DNA of 64,000 nucleotides, from contig NZ_JADDUM010000025.1 in assembly GCF_015163715.1 (NCBI RefSeq), positions 33,281-97,280 of the forward strand, given 5' to 3'. This document shows, one piece after another, positions 1-9,659 of the stretch; position 1 is the stretch's first letter; each line of letters starts with the position of its first letter. A program made the translations under genes and the position numbers. The notes below the pieces were generated by a model. The model was not told where the DNA came from, searched no databases, and was given only the letters and a program-made list of their open reading frames with translations. This DNA comes from Pseudomonas cyclaminis (GTDB lineage: Bacteria > Pseudomonadota > Gammaproteobacteria > Pseudomonadales > Pseudomonadaceae).

Positions 1-2360
1 AGCTTGAGCGCAATGCCAGCCTCGCCCCCCTGAGCGAGGCCTGGAACGCCTACCGCGACCGCCTGCAACAGCTGATGCTGATCGGCAACCGCCTGAAAAA
101 AGGCCAGGCCGAGCTGCCTCAACTGGAAGAACGCGCCACCACCTCGGCCGACAAGTTTGCCCAGCAACGCGAAGCCCTGGACCTGCTCTATCAAGAAGCC
201 GGCGCCGAACCCCACGCCGTGGCCGAACAGGTGCAACTGCTGGCCAGCCTGCTGCAAGACAATCGCAAGCAACAGCGTGCCTTCGAAGACCTGACGCGCC
301 TGTGGGACAGCCAGCGACAGTTGGACCAACACGCCGCAGCCCTCACGCAAAAGCTCGCCGACGCCGCGCAGCAACGCGACCAACTGAACCAGGCCGGCCT
401 GCACACCAAGGCCGAACTGGCGGTAGCCGAACAGACGCTGACAGTGACCAAGCAATTGCTTGAACGCCAGCGCCTGGCGCGCAGTGCCAGCGTCGAGGAG
501 CTGCGCGAGCAGTTGCAGGATGATCAGCCTTGCCCAGTCTGCGGCAGCCATGAGCACCCCTATCACCAACCCGAAGCGTTGCTGCACAGTCTCGGCCGCC
601 ACGATGAAAATGAGGAGGCCACGGCGCAGAAAGCCGTCGACACCCTCAAGGAAAAACTCACCGAACTGCGCGGTGAAGTGGGCGGTTTGATTGCCCAGCA
701 AAAGGAATTCCTGCAGCAGCAAGAGCAGTTGGCAATCCAGCAACAGGGCCTTGCGCCGAGCCTTGAGGCACACCCGTTGTCCGCCTCGCTGCTCAACCAG
801 GACGCGGCCAAACGCAGCGACTGGTTGACCCAGCAACTGAGCCAATTGACCCAAAGCATCAGCCAGGACGAACAACGCCAGGGCGCTCTGCTCAATCTGC
901 AACAGAACGCCGGGCGTCTGCAGCAGCAACTGCAACTGGCCCAGGAGGCGAGCCAGCAGGCCCGTCAGCTGATGCTGGATCAGCAGCGCGAGCTGTCCAA
1001 CGACCGCGAACGTCTTGACGAAGAACTCCAGGCCTTCGCCAGCCTGCTGCCGGCCGACACCCTCGAAGGCTTGCGCAGCGAACCGGCCGCGACCTTCATG
1101 TTGCTCGACCAGCAGGTCAATCAGCGCCTTGAGCAGCTTGGCCATCGGCAGGATGAGCTGGCCGAGCAACAGGAACGCCAGCAGGCCATCGAGAAAGAAC
1201 ACACCCACCAGCAGCATCGCCAGCAGCAACTCGACGCGCTGAACCAGCAATTTACCGAGCTGGCGACCCAGCAACAGGCTGCTCAGGAAACACTCAGTAC
1301 TCTGTTGGGCGAGCACGCCAGCGCTGAACAGTGGCAGCAACAACTGGAACAGGCTGTGGTGCAGTCGCGCCAGAGCGAAACCGACGCCAACCAACAGTTG
1401 CAGGTCATCCACAACGAACTGATCCAACTGGCCGCTGATCTCAAATCCCGCCAGGAGCGTCAGCACACACTGGAAGCTGAACAGCAGGAACTCGAAACAC
1501 GCCTCGCCCAGTGGCGCGCCCTGCACCCTGAGCTGGATGACACTGGCCTGGCACGGCTACTGGCGTTCGATGACGCCCAGATCAGCGCACTGCGCCAACA
1601 GGTGCAAGCCAGCGAAAAGGCCGTCGAGCAAGCCAACGTCCTGCTGCAAGAGCGCGAGCAACGCCTCGCCGAACATCAGGCTTCGCACAACGGCAACCTG
1701 GACGCCGAACAATTGGACAGCGCCCTGGCCAGCCTCAACCAACAATTGGCCGAAGGCGAAAAACAGGTGGCTGAACTGCGCGCGCGTCAGTCCGAGGACC
1801 AGCGCCGCCAGGACGCCAACCATGCCCTGGCCGAGCGCATCACCCAGGCTTATGAAGAGTGGCAACGCTGGGCGCGCCTGAATGCACTGATCGGCTCGGC
1901 CACCGGCGATACGTTCCGCAAGATCGCCCAGGCCTATAACCTTGACCTGCTGGTGCATCACGCCAACGTGCAGCTGCGCCAACTGGTGCGCCGCTACCGC
2001 CTCAAGCGCGGTGGCAGCATGCTCGGGTTGCTGGTGATGGACACGGAAATGGGTGACGAACTGCGCTCGGTGCATTCATTGTCCGGCGGCGAGACGTTCC
2101 TGGTGTCGTTGGCGCTGGCCTTGGGCCTGGCGTCGATGGCGTCGAGCACGCTGAAGATCGAATCGTTGTTTATCGACGAAGGCTTCGGCAGCCTCGACCC
2201 GGAGTCCCTGCAATTGGCGATGGATGCACTGGATGGTTTGCAGGCCCAGGGCCGCAAAGTCGCGGTAATTTCCCACGTGCAGGAAATGCATGAGCGCATT
2301 CCGGTGCAGATCCAGGTCAAGCGCCAGGGCAATGGCCTGAGCACCCTGGAGGTCAAGTGA
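1..2360 (+). CDS. sbcC: Exonuclease subunit SbcC, 3' part (gene runs off the left edge)
   Basis: SMC-like ATPase of the SbcCD (Mre11-Rad50-type) nuclease, which cuts hairpins and processes DNA ends in the cytoplasm. The frame is open from base 3, so the start and the Walker A half lie outside the window; about 785 residues are present. They are very rich in Gln, Glu, Ala and Leu with heptad character, as expected for the long coiled coil. A CPVCG zinc-hook motif lies at nt 531-545, splitting the coil. The C-terminal ATPase lobe shows the signature SLSGGETFLVSLALALGLA near nt 2075-2130 and a Walker B segment LFIDEGFGSLDPES near nt 2165-2205. The final TGA overlaps the GTG start of the next gene (GTGA), indicating translational coupling. 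sbcD is expected just upstream. Confidence 0.95.
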   Translation, partial: LERNASLAPLSEAWNAYRDRLQQLMLIGNRLKKGQAELPQLEERATTSADKFAQQREALDLLYQEAGAEPHAVAEQVQLLASLLQDNRKQQRAFEDLTRLWDSQRQLDQHAAALTQKLADAAQQRDQLNQAGLHTKAELAVAEQTLTVTKQLLERQRLARSASVEELREQLQDDQPCPVCGSHEHPYHQPEALLHSLGRHDENEEATAQKAVDTLKEKLTELRGEVGGLIAQQKEFLQQQEQLAIQQQGLAPSLEAHPLSASLLNQDAAKRSDWLTQQLSQLTQSISQDEQRQGALLNLQQNAGRLQQQLQLAQEASQQARQLMLDQQRELSNDRERLDEELQAFASLLPADTLEGLRSEPAATFMLLDQQVNQRLEQLGHRQDELAEQQERQQAIEKEHTHQQHRQQQLDALNQQFTELATQQQAAQETLSTLLGEHASAEQWQQQLEQAVVQSRQSETDANQQLQVIHNELIQLAADLKSRQERQHTLEAEQQELETRLAQWRALHPELDDTGLARLLAFDDAQISALRQQVQASEKAVEQANVLLQEREQRLAEHQASHNGNLDAEQLDSALASLNQQLAEGEKQVAELRARQSEDQRRQDANHALAERITQAYEEWQRWARLNALIGSATGDTFRKIAQAYNLDLLVHHANVQLRQLVRRYRLKRGGSMLGLLVMDTEMGDELRSVHSLSGGETFLVSLALALGLASMASSTLKIESLFIDEGFGSLDPESLQLAMDALDGLQAQGRKVAVISHVQEMHERIPVQIQVKRQGNGLSTLEVK

Positions 2361-2949
2361 GCGAAGCGCTGCTGTATTCGTTCCGACGCTGCCCGTACGC
2401 GATGCGCGCACGCCTGGCCTTGCGGTATTCGGGCGTGCCGGTGCAGATCATCGAGGTGAGCCTGAAAGCCAAGCCGGCGGAGATGCTGGCGCTGTCGCCC
2501 AAGGGCACGGTGCCGGTGTTGAGGGTGGACGGTCAGGTAATCGATGAGAGCCTGGCGATCATGCAGTGGGCGCTGGCGCAGAACGACCCTGACGATTGGT
2601 TGCTACAGGGCGATACCAGAGTGTTGGAGCTGATTGCCGAGAACGATTCAACCTTCAAGCATCATTGAATCGATACAAGTACGCCGAACGTTACCCCGAG
2701 CAGCCAATGGAACATTATCGGGCCGAGGGCGCAGTATTTTTGCAGAAGCTCGAGGATATGCTGGCGGGAACCCACTACTTGCTGGCCGACCATTTGAGCC
2801 TGGCCGATGTGGCACTGGCGCCGTTTGTGCGCCAGTTTGCTCATGTGGATCGGGAGTGGTTTGCAGGGGCACCGTATCAGCGGCTAGAGGTTTGGCTACA
2901 ACGTTTCCTGGACTCGCCGCTGTTTCTTACGGTGATGGCAAAGGCTTAA
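2357..2949 (+). pseudogene. Glutathione S-transferase family protein, interrupted by a one-base frameshift
   Basis: The N-terminal thioredoxin-like domain (SFRRCPYAMRARLALRYSG, then SPKGTVPVL and DESLAIMQW) is typical of GSTs that conjugate or reduce substrates with glutathione. It is followed, in another frame, by the alpha-helical C-terminal domain containing LADHLSLADVALAPFVRQF. The first frame stops at 2668 after ...STFKHH. Adding one A at about 2661 (AAGCATCA to AAGCAATCA) joins the halves as ...STFKQSLNRYKYAERYPEQ and gives 197 residues, a normal length. The start is a GTG preceded by GGAGG and overlaps the sbcC stop. A run-length sequencing error (AA read as A) is more likely than true loss, since five other genes here carry the same kind of lesion. 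Confidence 0.85.
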
Positions 2950-2968
2950 GCCCTGCACACCCTGGCGT

Positions 2969-3148
2969 TCAGTGCTGAGTCTTGTGATCCAGGGCCGCAT
3001 AGAAATTGGCGCTTTGTTGCAGGTATTTCTGGGTATAGGCGCTGGTGCTCGACTGCTTGCCGCTGATGTCCACGCTGGCGGACGCGGGCAAGGCTACGGT
3101 GGCCGAAACAGCGGAGGCGGCGATGATCGGGAAGAGATTGAAGTTCAT
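2969..3148 (-). CDS. Small exported protein, 59 aa, function unknown
   Basis: Reading the minus strand from the ATG at 3146-3148 gives a 59-residue protein. It begins MNFNLFPIIAASAV, continues SATVALPASASVD, and ends YAALDHKTQH before TGA at 2969-2971. The first 25 or so residues form a clean Sec signal peptide with an A-S-A cleavage region, leaving a mature peptide of about 34 residues rich in Ser, Gln and Tyr. An AAGGG lies upstream at SD distance. I recognise no functional domain. It lies downstream of the lactonase gene on the same strand, but a strong hairpin separates them, so it probably has its own promoter. Confidence 0.6.
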   Translation of the reverse strand: MNFNLFPIIAASAVSATVALPASASVDISGKQSSTSAYTQKYLQQSANFYAALDHKTQH

Positions 3149-3277
3149 GTCGGTAACCCTTGTGTTCGTTTGGTTGGGTGGCCGGTGAAGGCCTTGGAAC
3201 CCAACTTACGCCCGAGGGTTGAGCCTTAGAAATGCTTTGAAACACTAACCGCTATCAATACAATTAATAGAAAGGCT

Positions 3278-3300
3278 CAGGCCCCGCAATGCGGGGCCTG
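3278..3300 (-). terminator. Rho-independent terminator of the lactonase gene
   Basis: A perfect 10-bp inverted repeat, CAGGCCCCGC and GCGGGGCCTG with an AAT loop, begins five bases beyond the stop codon of the minus-strand lactonase gene. On that strand it is followed by a moderately T-rich AGCCTTTCTAT. Confidence 0.75.
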
Positions 3301-3304
3301 TGGC

Positions 3305-4480
3305 TTATTGACGCAGCAGGAACTTGAGGTCGCTAGGGGCATCAATCGGTAATTTCTGCACGGTTTTACCCAGCAGGCCGGTCTTGGGGTCACGTTCGAC
3401 CACCACGATTTCATTGCTTTTCTGATTGGCAATCAGCAGGAACTTGCCACTCGGGTCCAGGCTGAATTCGCGCGGGTGGTCACCTTCCACGGAGCGACGC
3501 TGGACTTCCTTGAGGTGCGCGGTCGCCGGGTCGATGCTGAACACCAGCATCTGGTTGGCGGTGCCACGGTTGCTCACATACAGGAATTTGCCATCACCGG
3601 AGGCGTGCAGCGCCGCGCCCGCTTTGTCGGATACCGGTTGCCCGGCGGCGAACTCCACCAACTGGCTCTGCGTGAGCTTGCCGTCGTGGTAATCGTACAC
3701 CGCGACCTGGGCGCTCATCTCGGTGGTCAGCCAGGCATGTTTGCCATCGCCGCTGAACAGCAAGTGACGCGGGCCGCTGCCAGGGGGCAACTGCACCGAG
3801 GCCGGATCGGCCGGGGTCAAGGGCAGTTCGTGGTTGGCCTTGGGGTCGTAGCGGTAGGCAAACAGCTTGTCCGCCCCCAGGTCCTGCACAAACACGTACT
3901 TGCCATCCGGCGACGACACCACCGAATGCACATGGTTGGAGGCCTGGCGCTCAGGGTTCACGCGACTGGCCGGGTGGCCGCTCAACTGCACCGGCGCCGA
4001 CAGCTTGCCGGTGGCGTCCACCGGCAGAATCGCCAGGCTGCCGCCCGGATCTTCCAGCACCGAATAGTTGGCGACAAACAGGTAACGTCCGTCCCCGGCA
4101 ACGCTGGAGTGCGTCGGCTCGTTACCCAGGCTCTGTACCTGGTTGATCAGGGTGAGCTGATGAGTCTTCGGATCAATGCTGTAGCTGCTGACCCGGCCTA
4201 CAGCGTCCTTCTGGCCGGGGCCGTTTTCGTTGACCACAAACAGGTGCTTCTGGTCTTTGGAGACCGTCAGCCACGACGGGTTGGCAGCCTTGGCCGCCAG
4301 TACCGGCGGGCCCTGGAACTGGCCGGTGCGGCTGTCGAACTGCAGGCGGTAGATACCTTCGCTGGTGCCCGCGGTGTAGCTGCCGACCAGCAGTTCATAA
4401 GTGTCAGCCGGCGCAGCCTGCGCCGACATCGCACCCACGCTGCCCGCCATCAGCAGGGGCCAGAATTTACGCATCATCAT
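3305..4480 (-). CDS. Periplasmic lactonase, seven-bladed beta-propeller family (6-phosphogluconolactonase-like)
   Basis: Member of the YbhE/Pgl beta-propeller lactonase family (PF10282), 391 aa with the start used here. A signal peptide (MMMRKFWPLLMAGSVGAMSAQA) puts it in the periplasm, unlike cytoplasmic Pgl, so its substrate is more likely an external sugar lactone than 6-phosphogluconolactone. Family features include LLVGSYTAGTSEGIYRL, a blade repeat with VVNE, GPRHLLFSGDG and YVSNRG, and a C-terminal SNEIVVVERDPKTG. Of the in-frame ATGs at 4489, 4480, 4477 and 4474, 4480 is favoured because GAGG lies nine bases before it, whereas it abuts the 4489 ATG. The start lies inside the end of the DUF5629 gene, so the two genes are coupled. 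Confidence 0.8.
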   Translation of the reverse strand: MMMRKFWPLLMAGSVGAMSAQAAPADTYELLVGSYTAGTSEGIYRLQFDSRTGQFQGPPVLAAKAANPSWLTVSKDQKHLFVVNENGPGQKDAVGRVSSYSIDPKTHQLTLINQVQSLGNEPTHSSVAGDGRYLFVANYSVLEDPGGSLAILPVDATGKLSAPVQLSGHPASRVNPERQASNHVHSVVSSPDGKYVFVQDLGADKLFAYRYDPKANHELPLTPADPASVQLPPGSGPRHLLFSGDGKHAWLTTEMSAQVAVYDYHDGKLTQSQLVEFAAGQPVSDKAGAALHASGDGKFLYVSNRGTANQMLVFSIDPATAHLKEVQRRSVEGDHPREFSLDPSGKFLLIANQKSNEIVVVERDPKTGLLGKTVQKLPIDAPSDLKFLLRQ

Positions 4481-4766
4481 GCTCGTCATCCTCGTCGTTA
4501 TTGTTGCCGGTGAAAGCGCTCACACAGATCAGGCGGTGCTCGCCCGCGTCACCGGAGAGGGTCCAGCTTTGCAAGGTGTCATCGAAGGTCGCGGCCTGCA
4601 CTTGGGCCAGGCTGAACGTCCACCGTTTCTCTGCACGGCCGTCCATGGCGGTGATCAGTAGCGTGTCTGCATTAAGCGTGAAGTCGAAGGCGTGCAGCCC
4701 ATCGATTTCAAGCATATTGCTGTTTTGAAGGACGGTAGTCAGATTGTCGGCAGTCATCAGGGGCAT
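4467..4766 (-). CDS. DUF5629 family protein
   Basis: A 99-residue acidic cytoplasmic protein with no signal peptide or membrane segment. The core LEIDGLHAFDFTLN...MDGRAEKRWTFSLAQVQAATFD matches what I remember of the Pseudomonas DUF5629 family, whose function is unknown. The C-terminus is an Asp/Glu tail (NNNDEDDEHDDA). The last codons overlap the start of the lactonase gene, so the two form a small operon. The start is uncertain: ATG at 4766 or 4757, and neither has a convincing SD. Confidence 0.65.
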   Translation of the reverse strand: MPLMTADNLTTVLQNSNMLEIDGLHAFDFTLNADTLLITAMDGRAEKRWTFSLAQVQAATFDDTLQSWTLSGDAGEHRLICVSAFTGNNNDEDDEHDDA

Positions 4767-4831
4767 TCATCAGTCAGAAAGACGCTGATGATAGGCCAAT
4801 CCCACGCGTCTTTCCCGCCTCGCGTTGTCCA

Positions 4832-4849
4832 GCGGTAGCCAGCTACCGC
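4832..4849. repeat. 18-bp palindrome in a divergent intergenic region
   Basis: GCGGTAGC-CA-GCTACCGC is perfectly symmetrical. It lies between the divergent DUF5629 gene (starts 4766) and the DUF6543 gene (starts 4962). It could be an operator or a leader hairpin; I cannot assign a protein to it. Confidence 0.45.
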
Positions 4850-4961
4850 CCTCCCCCGCGCACGACTGGCCATTCTTGGCCCTGCGCAGCCAGACGCTGG
4901 ACGCTCCGTCCGGTGGTGACTCGGCTCGCCCGTACCGACCCAAAAAAGGATTTTTAGCCCT

Positions 4962-7900
4962 ATGCAACCGCTACCCTCGGCGCCACTGGCCGCCAAAGCC
5001 GTCGCCCGGCAGTTTGCCAGCCGCCCAACCTTGGCCAGCGTCGTCCAGACGCTGCTGAACGGCGCCATTCGCGAGCGCTACCCCTCATTGACCATCGACC
5101 TGTCCCTGACGCACCTGGCGATTCCCCTGGCGACCAAAGGCTGGAAATTCCAGTCACTGATGGACGTCGTCCTGCAGTACCTGGGGAGCGACGGCCCGTT
5201 GGATTTCCGTGACCGCCATGACCTGTTCTATTACCTGTCCGATGAACTGCCCAAGCGCCTGACATTGGCGGGTGCCAGCCAGGAGAAACTGGACATGACG
5301 GTTATTGAAGGGCTGATCCGGGATTTGCCCTCGACACTGCCGATCGCCCTTCAGGACGCCGTGGCCGAGTACTGGAATCAAGACGCCGACAGCGGACTCA
5401 GCCGCTGGCAGTGGCTCAGCGATATGCTCCTGAGCACCCTGCGGGCCAGCACCCTGCGCCAGGCCGACCTGGATGAGTTCTCGCGGCAAACCCTCGACCA
5501 ACTCATCGGCACACCGGACCGCGAACAACGCGTCGCCCGCTATGGCGACAACGCCGTGTTCGCCTACGGCTTGATGACGCAGATCGACAATGCCGGCCAG
5601 ACCACCCGGCTGCTGTCGGAACACCTGCTGCTGACCCGCACCATCAACGGCACCGCCCCGGTGCTGCTGTGCACGCCGAGCGGGCGGGTTGAGCACTTCG
5701 TGTCCATGGATGCCTTCACCCAGGCGTGGGGCCAGCGCCTCGGCGCGCAGTATCAGGCGCAGACCCTCACCTGCAATCGTTACGAGCCCGAGGGCTCGAT
5801 CTTCGATCATCAGGCAGCGAGCATTTTCAACCTGCAAATGGAAAACCTGGGGGCCCTGACATTACCGCTCGACCAGAGCCCGCAAACCCTGGAGACGCTG
5901 TACCAGGAGCTCACCGATCCGGGCCTGTATTTTCTCGATGCCCAAGACGGTCCGATTCATCTGCTCGATGCCGTACGCACGCGCCTGCCGGAGCCCTTGC
6001 GCAATGCCACTGCCGAAAACCGTGACCGCTATCGGCACTACAGCCTGGCGCTGGCGGCGGCCAAAAAACAGGCGGGTGGGCGAACATTCCTCAGCGGCAT
6101 CGATGACCTGCATGCCTTCACCGTTCGGGCCTTGCAGCAGGCCATGGAACACGAAGCGAGCGCTGCCGGCGACACGCCCCTGCACCCCGATGATGTGGAA
6201 CTGACTTTCGTGGTCGCCGCCGGCTACCCTGGCACCGCCGGCATTGTGGAGCGGGTTCGCATGAGCCTGACTGAACTGGCCATCAAGAACCTGGCTGGCC
6301 AGCCCAGCGGCACGATGTCGGTTGCCCATCGCTTGGGCACCGCTTTGCCGGCCTGGTTGACAGCCGCCTACATCAACGGCAGCGCCGGCCTGATTCAGCG
6401 GGTCAACATCGGCAAACAGTACCCGTTGCTGCTCAAGCAACAATTGCTCGGCGACACCCCCCCGCGCCCGTGAGCGCGAAACCCTGTTCGCCGCGCAACA
6501 GCCGCTGCAGTTGCCGTTGCAGGCCCTGGAACTGCATCTCAAGGGTGAATCGGGCATATCCCAACGCGGCGCGCAGATGGTCGCGGCCCTGATGCAGGTG
6601 GACCGTGCGAATCAGCAGGTCGACAACAAACCGGTGATGATTCGTCACCTGTCCCTCTCCCGCAGCCCGGATGCAAGCGCCGATGTGGTCAGCAACATGT
6701 ACCTGATTGAATTTCAGGACTTGACCCATGGCCCTCACCTGCTCTATCGCCCCTTGTACTCCCAACCACTGCGCGAGTTCGCCAGCCGCACAGCGCTGTT
6801 CAACGCGATCGCGCAACCCGGCGAGTTGCAAACCAGCGTCCTGACCTGGCTGCCCGACATCGCCCGGCCGATCTACGACCACGGTGGTTTTCATGAACCC
6901 CATTACCTGCGCTTCGGTCAGGGCGATGAGTTCGCATCACGCCGCACACCGGCGCCCGCCACCCTCTCCAGCGACGGCGTCAACGCTGAACTTCACCAAT
7001 GCCTGGTCACCGGGCGACTGATGTCTTATCTGTTCAGCGACAACGGCAGAGCCCTGGTGGAGCAGGCCGAGCGGGAATCTACGTCCAACAGTGAAAGCCG
7101 CTGGCAGGTGTTGATGGAAGGCAGCAGTTTGCTGTTTGGCGGCCTGTTGCAACCCTTGCTGCGTGGGCCGTCAATGATTGTGGGATGGCTGTTGACCCTG
7201 TTCGGCAACCTTAGCCGGGACATTCAACTGCTCGACAGCCAATCCCCCGAGTCCCGTGAACAAGCGGCTGTCGACCTGCTGCTGACCGTCGCGACGGCGT
7301 TGCTGGACTCCCCGGCCAACCTGGCTTCACGGCCCACGCTGGCGCCCACCATCCGTCAAAAGGCCCTGCGCCAGCCCGCACGGCGGCGCAACTCGGACCA
7401 ATGGCCCGCACCGCCGCCGCCCCTGATTCGCCAAGGCACGGTGTCATTGCCCGGGGAACCGCCACAAGGCAGTCACACCGCCCTGGACTTCAGTTTTGCC
7501 CAGGCTCGTTATCGCCTGACACCGAGCCAACGCGCCAACCTCGCTACATTCAAGGTGCCCCTGCCTGCCGAGTTGCCACGACCGGTGCTGAACGGCCCGC
7601 GCAAGGGCTTGTATGTGATCGACAACCACTGGCATGCACGGGTTAATGGGGATCTGTTTCGGATCGACCTGGAAGAGGCTTTCAACGTACGAATCGTTGA
7701 TCCTGCGGACACCACGCGACTGGGCCCCTATCTGCGCGGCAACGAGCAAGGCGTGTGGTCGATCGACATGCGGCTTCGTCTGCTGGGCGGTATGCCCCCC
7801 AAACGAATCGCTGCCGAGCGAGAGCGCAAGGCCCGGCGCATCAAAGAACTGACGGACGACTTTCAGCAGCTGTTCTCAAGTCAGGAGCAAGTCCAACAGG

Positions 7901-9609
7901 GCATAGACGCCGCCGAAGCGGCACAGAACGCTCCCAACCTCACGACCAGGCAAAAGGCAGACGCCCGCAAACACTACGATGCCACTCTGAAAGCCCAGAC
8001 CGATGGATTTCAAAAGATCCTCGACAGCCTCAAGGAGCGTGATGAATTGAGGGCGCCGCTGCCGCCGAAAACGGTACTGACCCTGTTGGAAAACGCTATC
8101 AAGAATGCACGTAAACATGTGCTCTGCGCCGAGGACGACCGAACGGACCTCTATCGTCGCTACCAGGCCTTCACCATCGATGGCCCCGAATTGCACCGGG
8201 CAGTGCTCAGCAACCCGCAGGCGTATCGGCAGTTCATTGAGCAGGTGATCGAGATCAATGACCGCAGCATGCACTGGCTGGACCTCAAGGACCGCTACCT
8301 GGAGCACCTGTATGGCCTGGGCTCCGCCGGCAGGACCGCGTTCAATCGAATGATGGAGGGCCGCCCCAACGAACTCAACTCGCTGGCGCTCAAGGATTTG
8401 CAAATTCGCAGCGTCAAGCGGCTGATTGTCAAAGACTTCAAGCACCCGCTATTCCAGGCCTTCAATACCGTGGTCACACCGCTGCATGAGCATGTACGCA
8501 CCCACGCTGAACTCAACAACCTGGAGCTGACGGCCAGTGAGCGCCTGAGCGTGCTGGAGAGCCTGGAGGAGCACTACGGTCGTGCACTCGACGCCTTGCA
8601 GGGGCTGGCGATTGTGGACGCTGACGTACTGGACCCGGTGTACAACACCAAGCTGCTGACGATAATCGAAGCGCTTTATCAGAACGTGAACCAGCGTTTG
8701 TCCAGGGAAGTCAAACCCGTCGCCCATACCAGCAGCCAACCGCCAAAGCAGCCGCAGGTCGTGGCTGGGCGACCGACGAAAAGAGTCATCAAGACCCGCC
8801 GCAAAGGCACCCTGATCGGCGAACTGCACCCTATTGGCAACGTCGAGGTGGTCGAGGTACGGGATGAAACCAATAACAAGGTGTTGTCGAGCTACTCACA
8901 GCAGGGCGATGTGTGGGTGGAGTATGTCGTGCAGGCACCGGTGCCGGCGGCGGCCGCCCCGCGAGCCTTGAGCCTGGTTAAGGGCGAAGCGCGCAAACTG
9001 CTGGCCATGCTGCAAGAGCATGTGCGCAGGGGTGAGCATTACAAGTCGATCAGCCGGCATCCGCTTGAGGTGCAGGAGGTCCTTGACTACGAAGCAACCC
9101 GCTACGACAAACTTGCCACTGAGTTGGAGCAGGCGATCCAGGCCCAGCCCGAAAGCGCAAGGACCGCCGCCGATCAGGCGCTGGCCAACGACATGCGCCA
9201 GGCCGGCGCCAGGCTGAACACCCTGGGCGCGAGCTTGCGCACCCAACTGTGCCTGGACCTGCCCCCCACCCACGCTAACCTTGAATACTTGCTCGATCGG
9301 CGCCAGGTGAATGTGGCTCGGTTGGGTGCACGCATTCAGTTGAGCGGTGACCGTCGGGACTTCATCCAGGAGTACGCGATCAATGACCCGAAGGGTAAGC
9401 CGGTGTGGTACGCGCACTTTCATTACCCGGCCATCGATACTCCAAACGCCGACTACACCGCTGCGCACTTGAAGACCCGCGAGCAGCGCAAGCAGAGTTA
9501 TTACTCGCTGTTGGCCAAGGCCGAGAGTTCGCAGGCGGTGGTTGACGTGCACCGGGGGATGATTGGCAAGGCGTTGGCGCAGCGTTGGTTTTTGTCGTTC
9601 GGGGAGTGA
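4962..9609 (+). pseudogene. Giant DUF6543 (dermonecrotic-toxin-like) protein, split by one extra C in a C7 run
   Basis: Two long open frames, 4962-6473 (503 codons) and 6511-9609, are halves of one gene. The first ends ...LLGDTPPRP at a TGA just after seven Cs at 6457-6463. With six Cs the frame reads on as ...GDTPRARERETLFAAQQ, giving about 1548 aa. I recognise the N-terminal half as the DUF6543 / dermonecrotic-toxin N-terminal family, common as very large proteins in fluorescent pseudomonads. The second half holds a hydrophobic stretch (FGGLLQPLLRGPSMIVGWLL), charged helical regions around nt 7800-8050, and a C-terminus ending YSLLAKAESSQAVVDVHRG. No signal peptide and no adjacent chaperone or immunity gene are visible. 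The role is probably a toxin or effector; the target is unknown. The start has AAGGA 13 bases upstream. Confidence 0.75.
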
Positions 9610-9612
9610 GGG

Positions 9613-9644
9613 GGCGCCTGGGGTCAAGATCGACAGCAGGCGCC
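9613..9644. terminator. Bidirectional hairpin between convergent genes
   Basis: GGCGCCTG (9613-9620) and CAGGCGCC (9637-9644) form an 8-bp GC-rich stem with a 16-base loop. It lies in the 50-bp gap between the ends of the DUF6543 gene and the RND exporter gene. No T-tract is evident. Confidence 0.45.
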
Positions 9645-9659
9645 ACCACGCATTTCACA

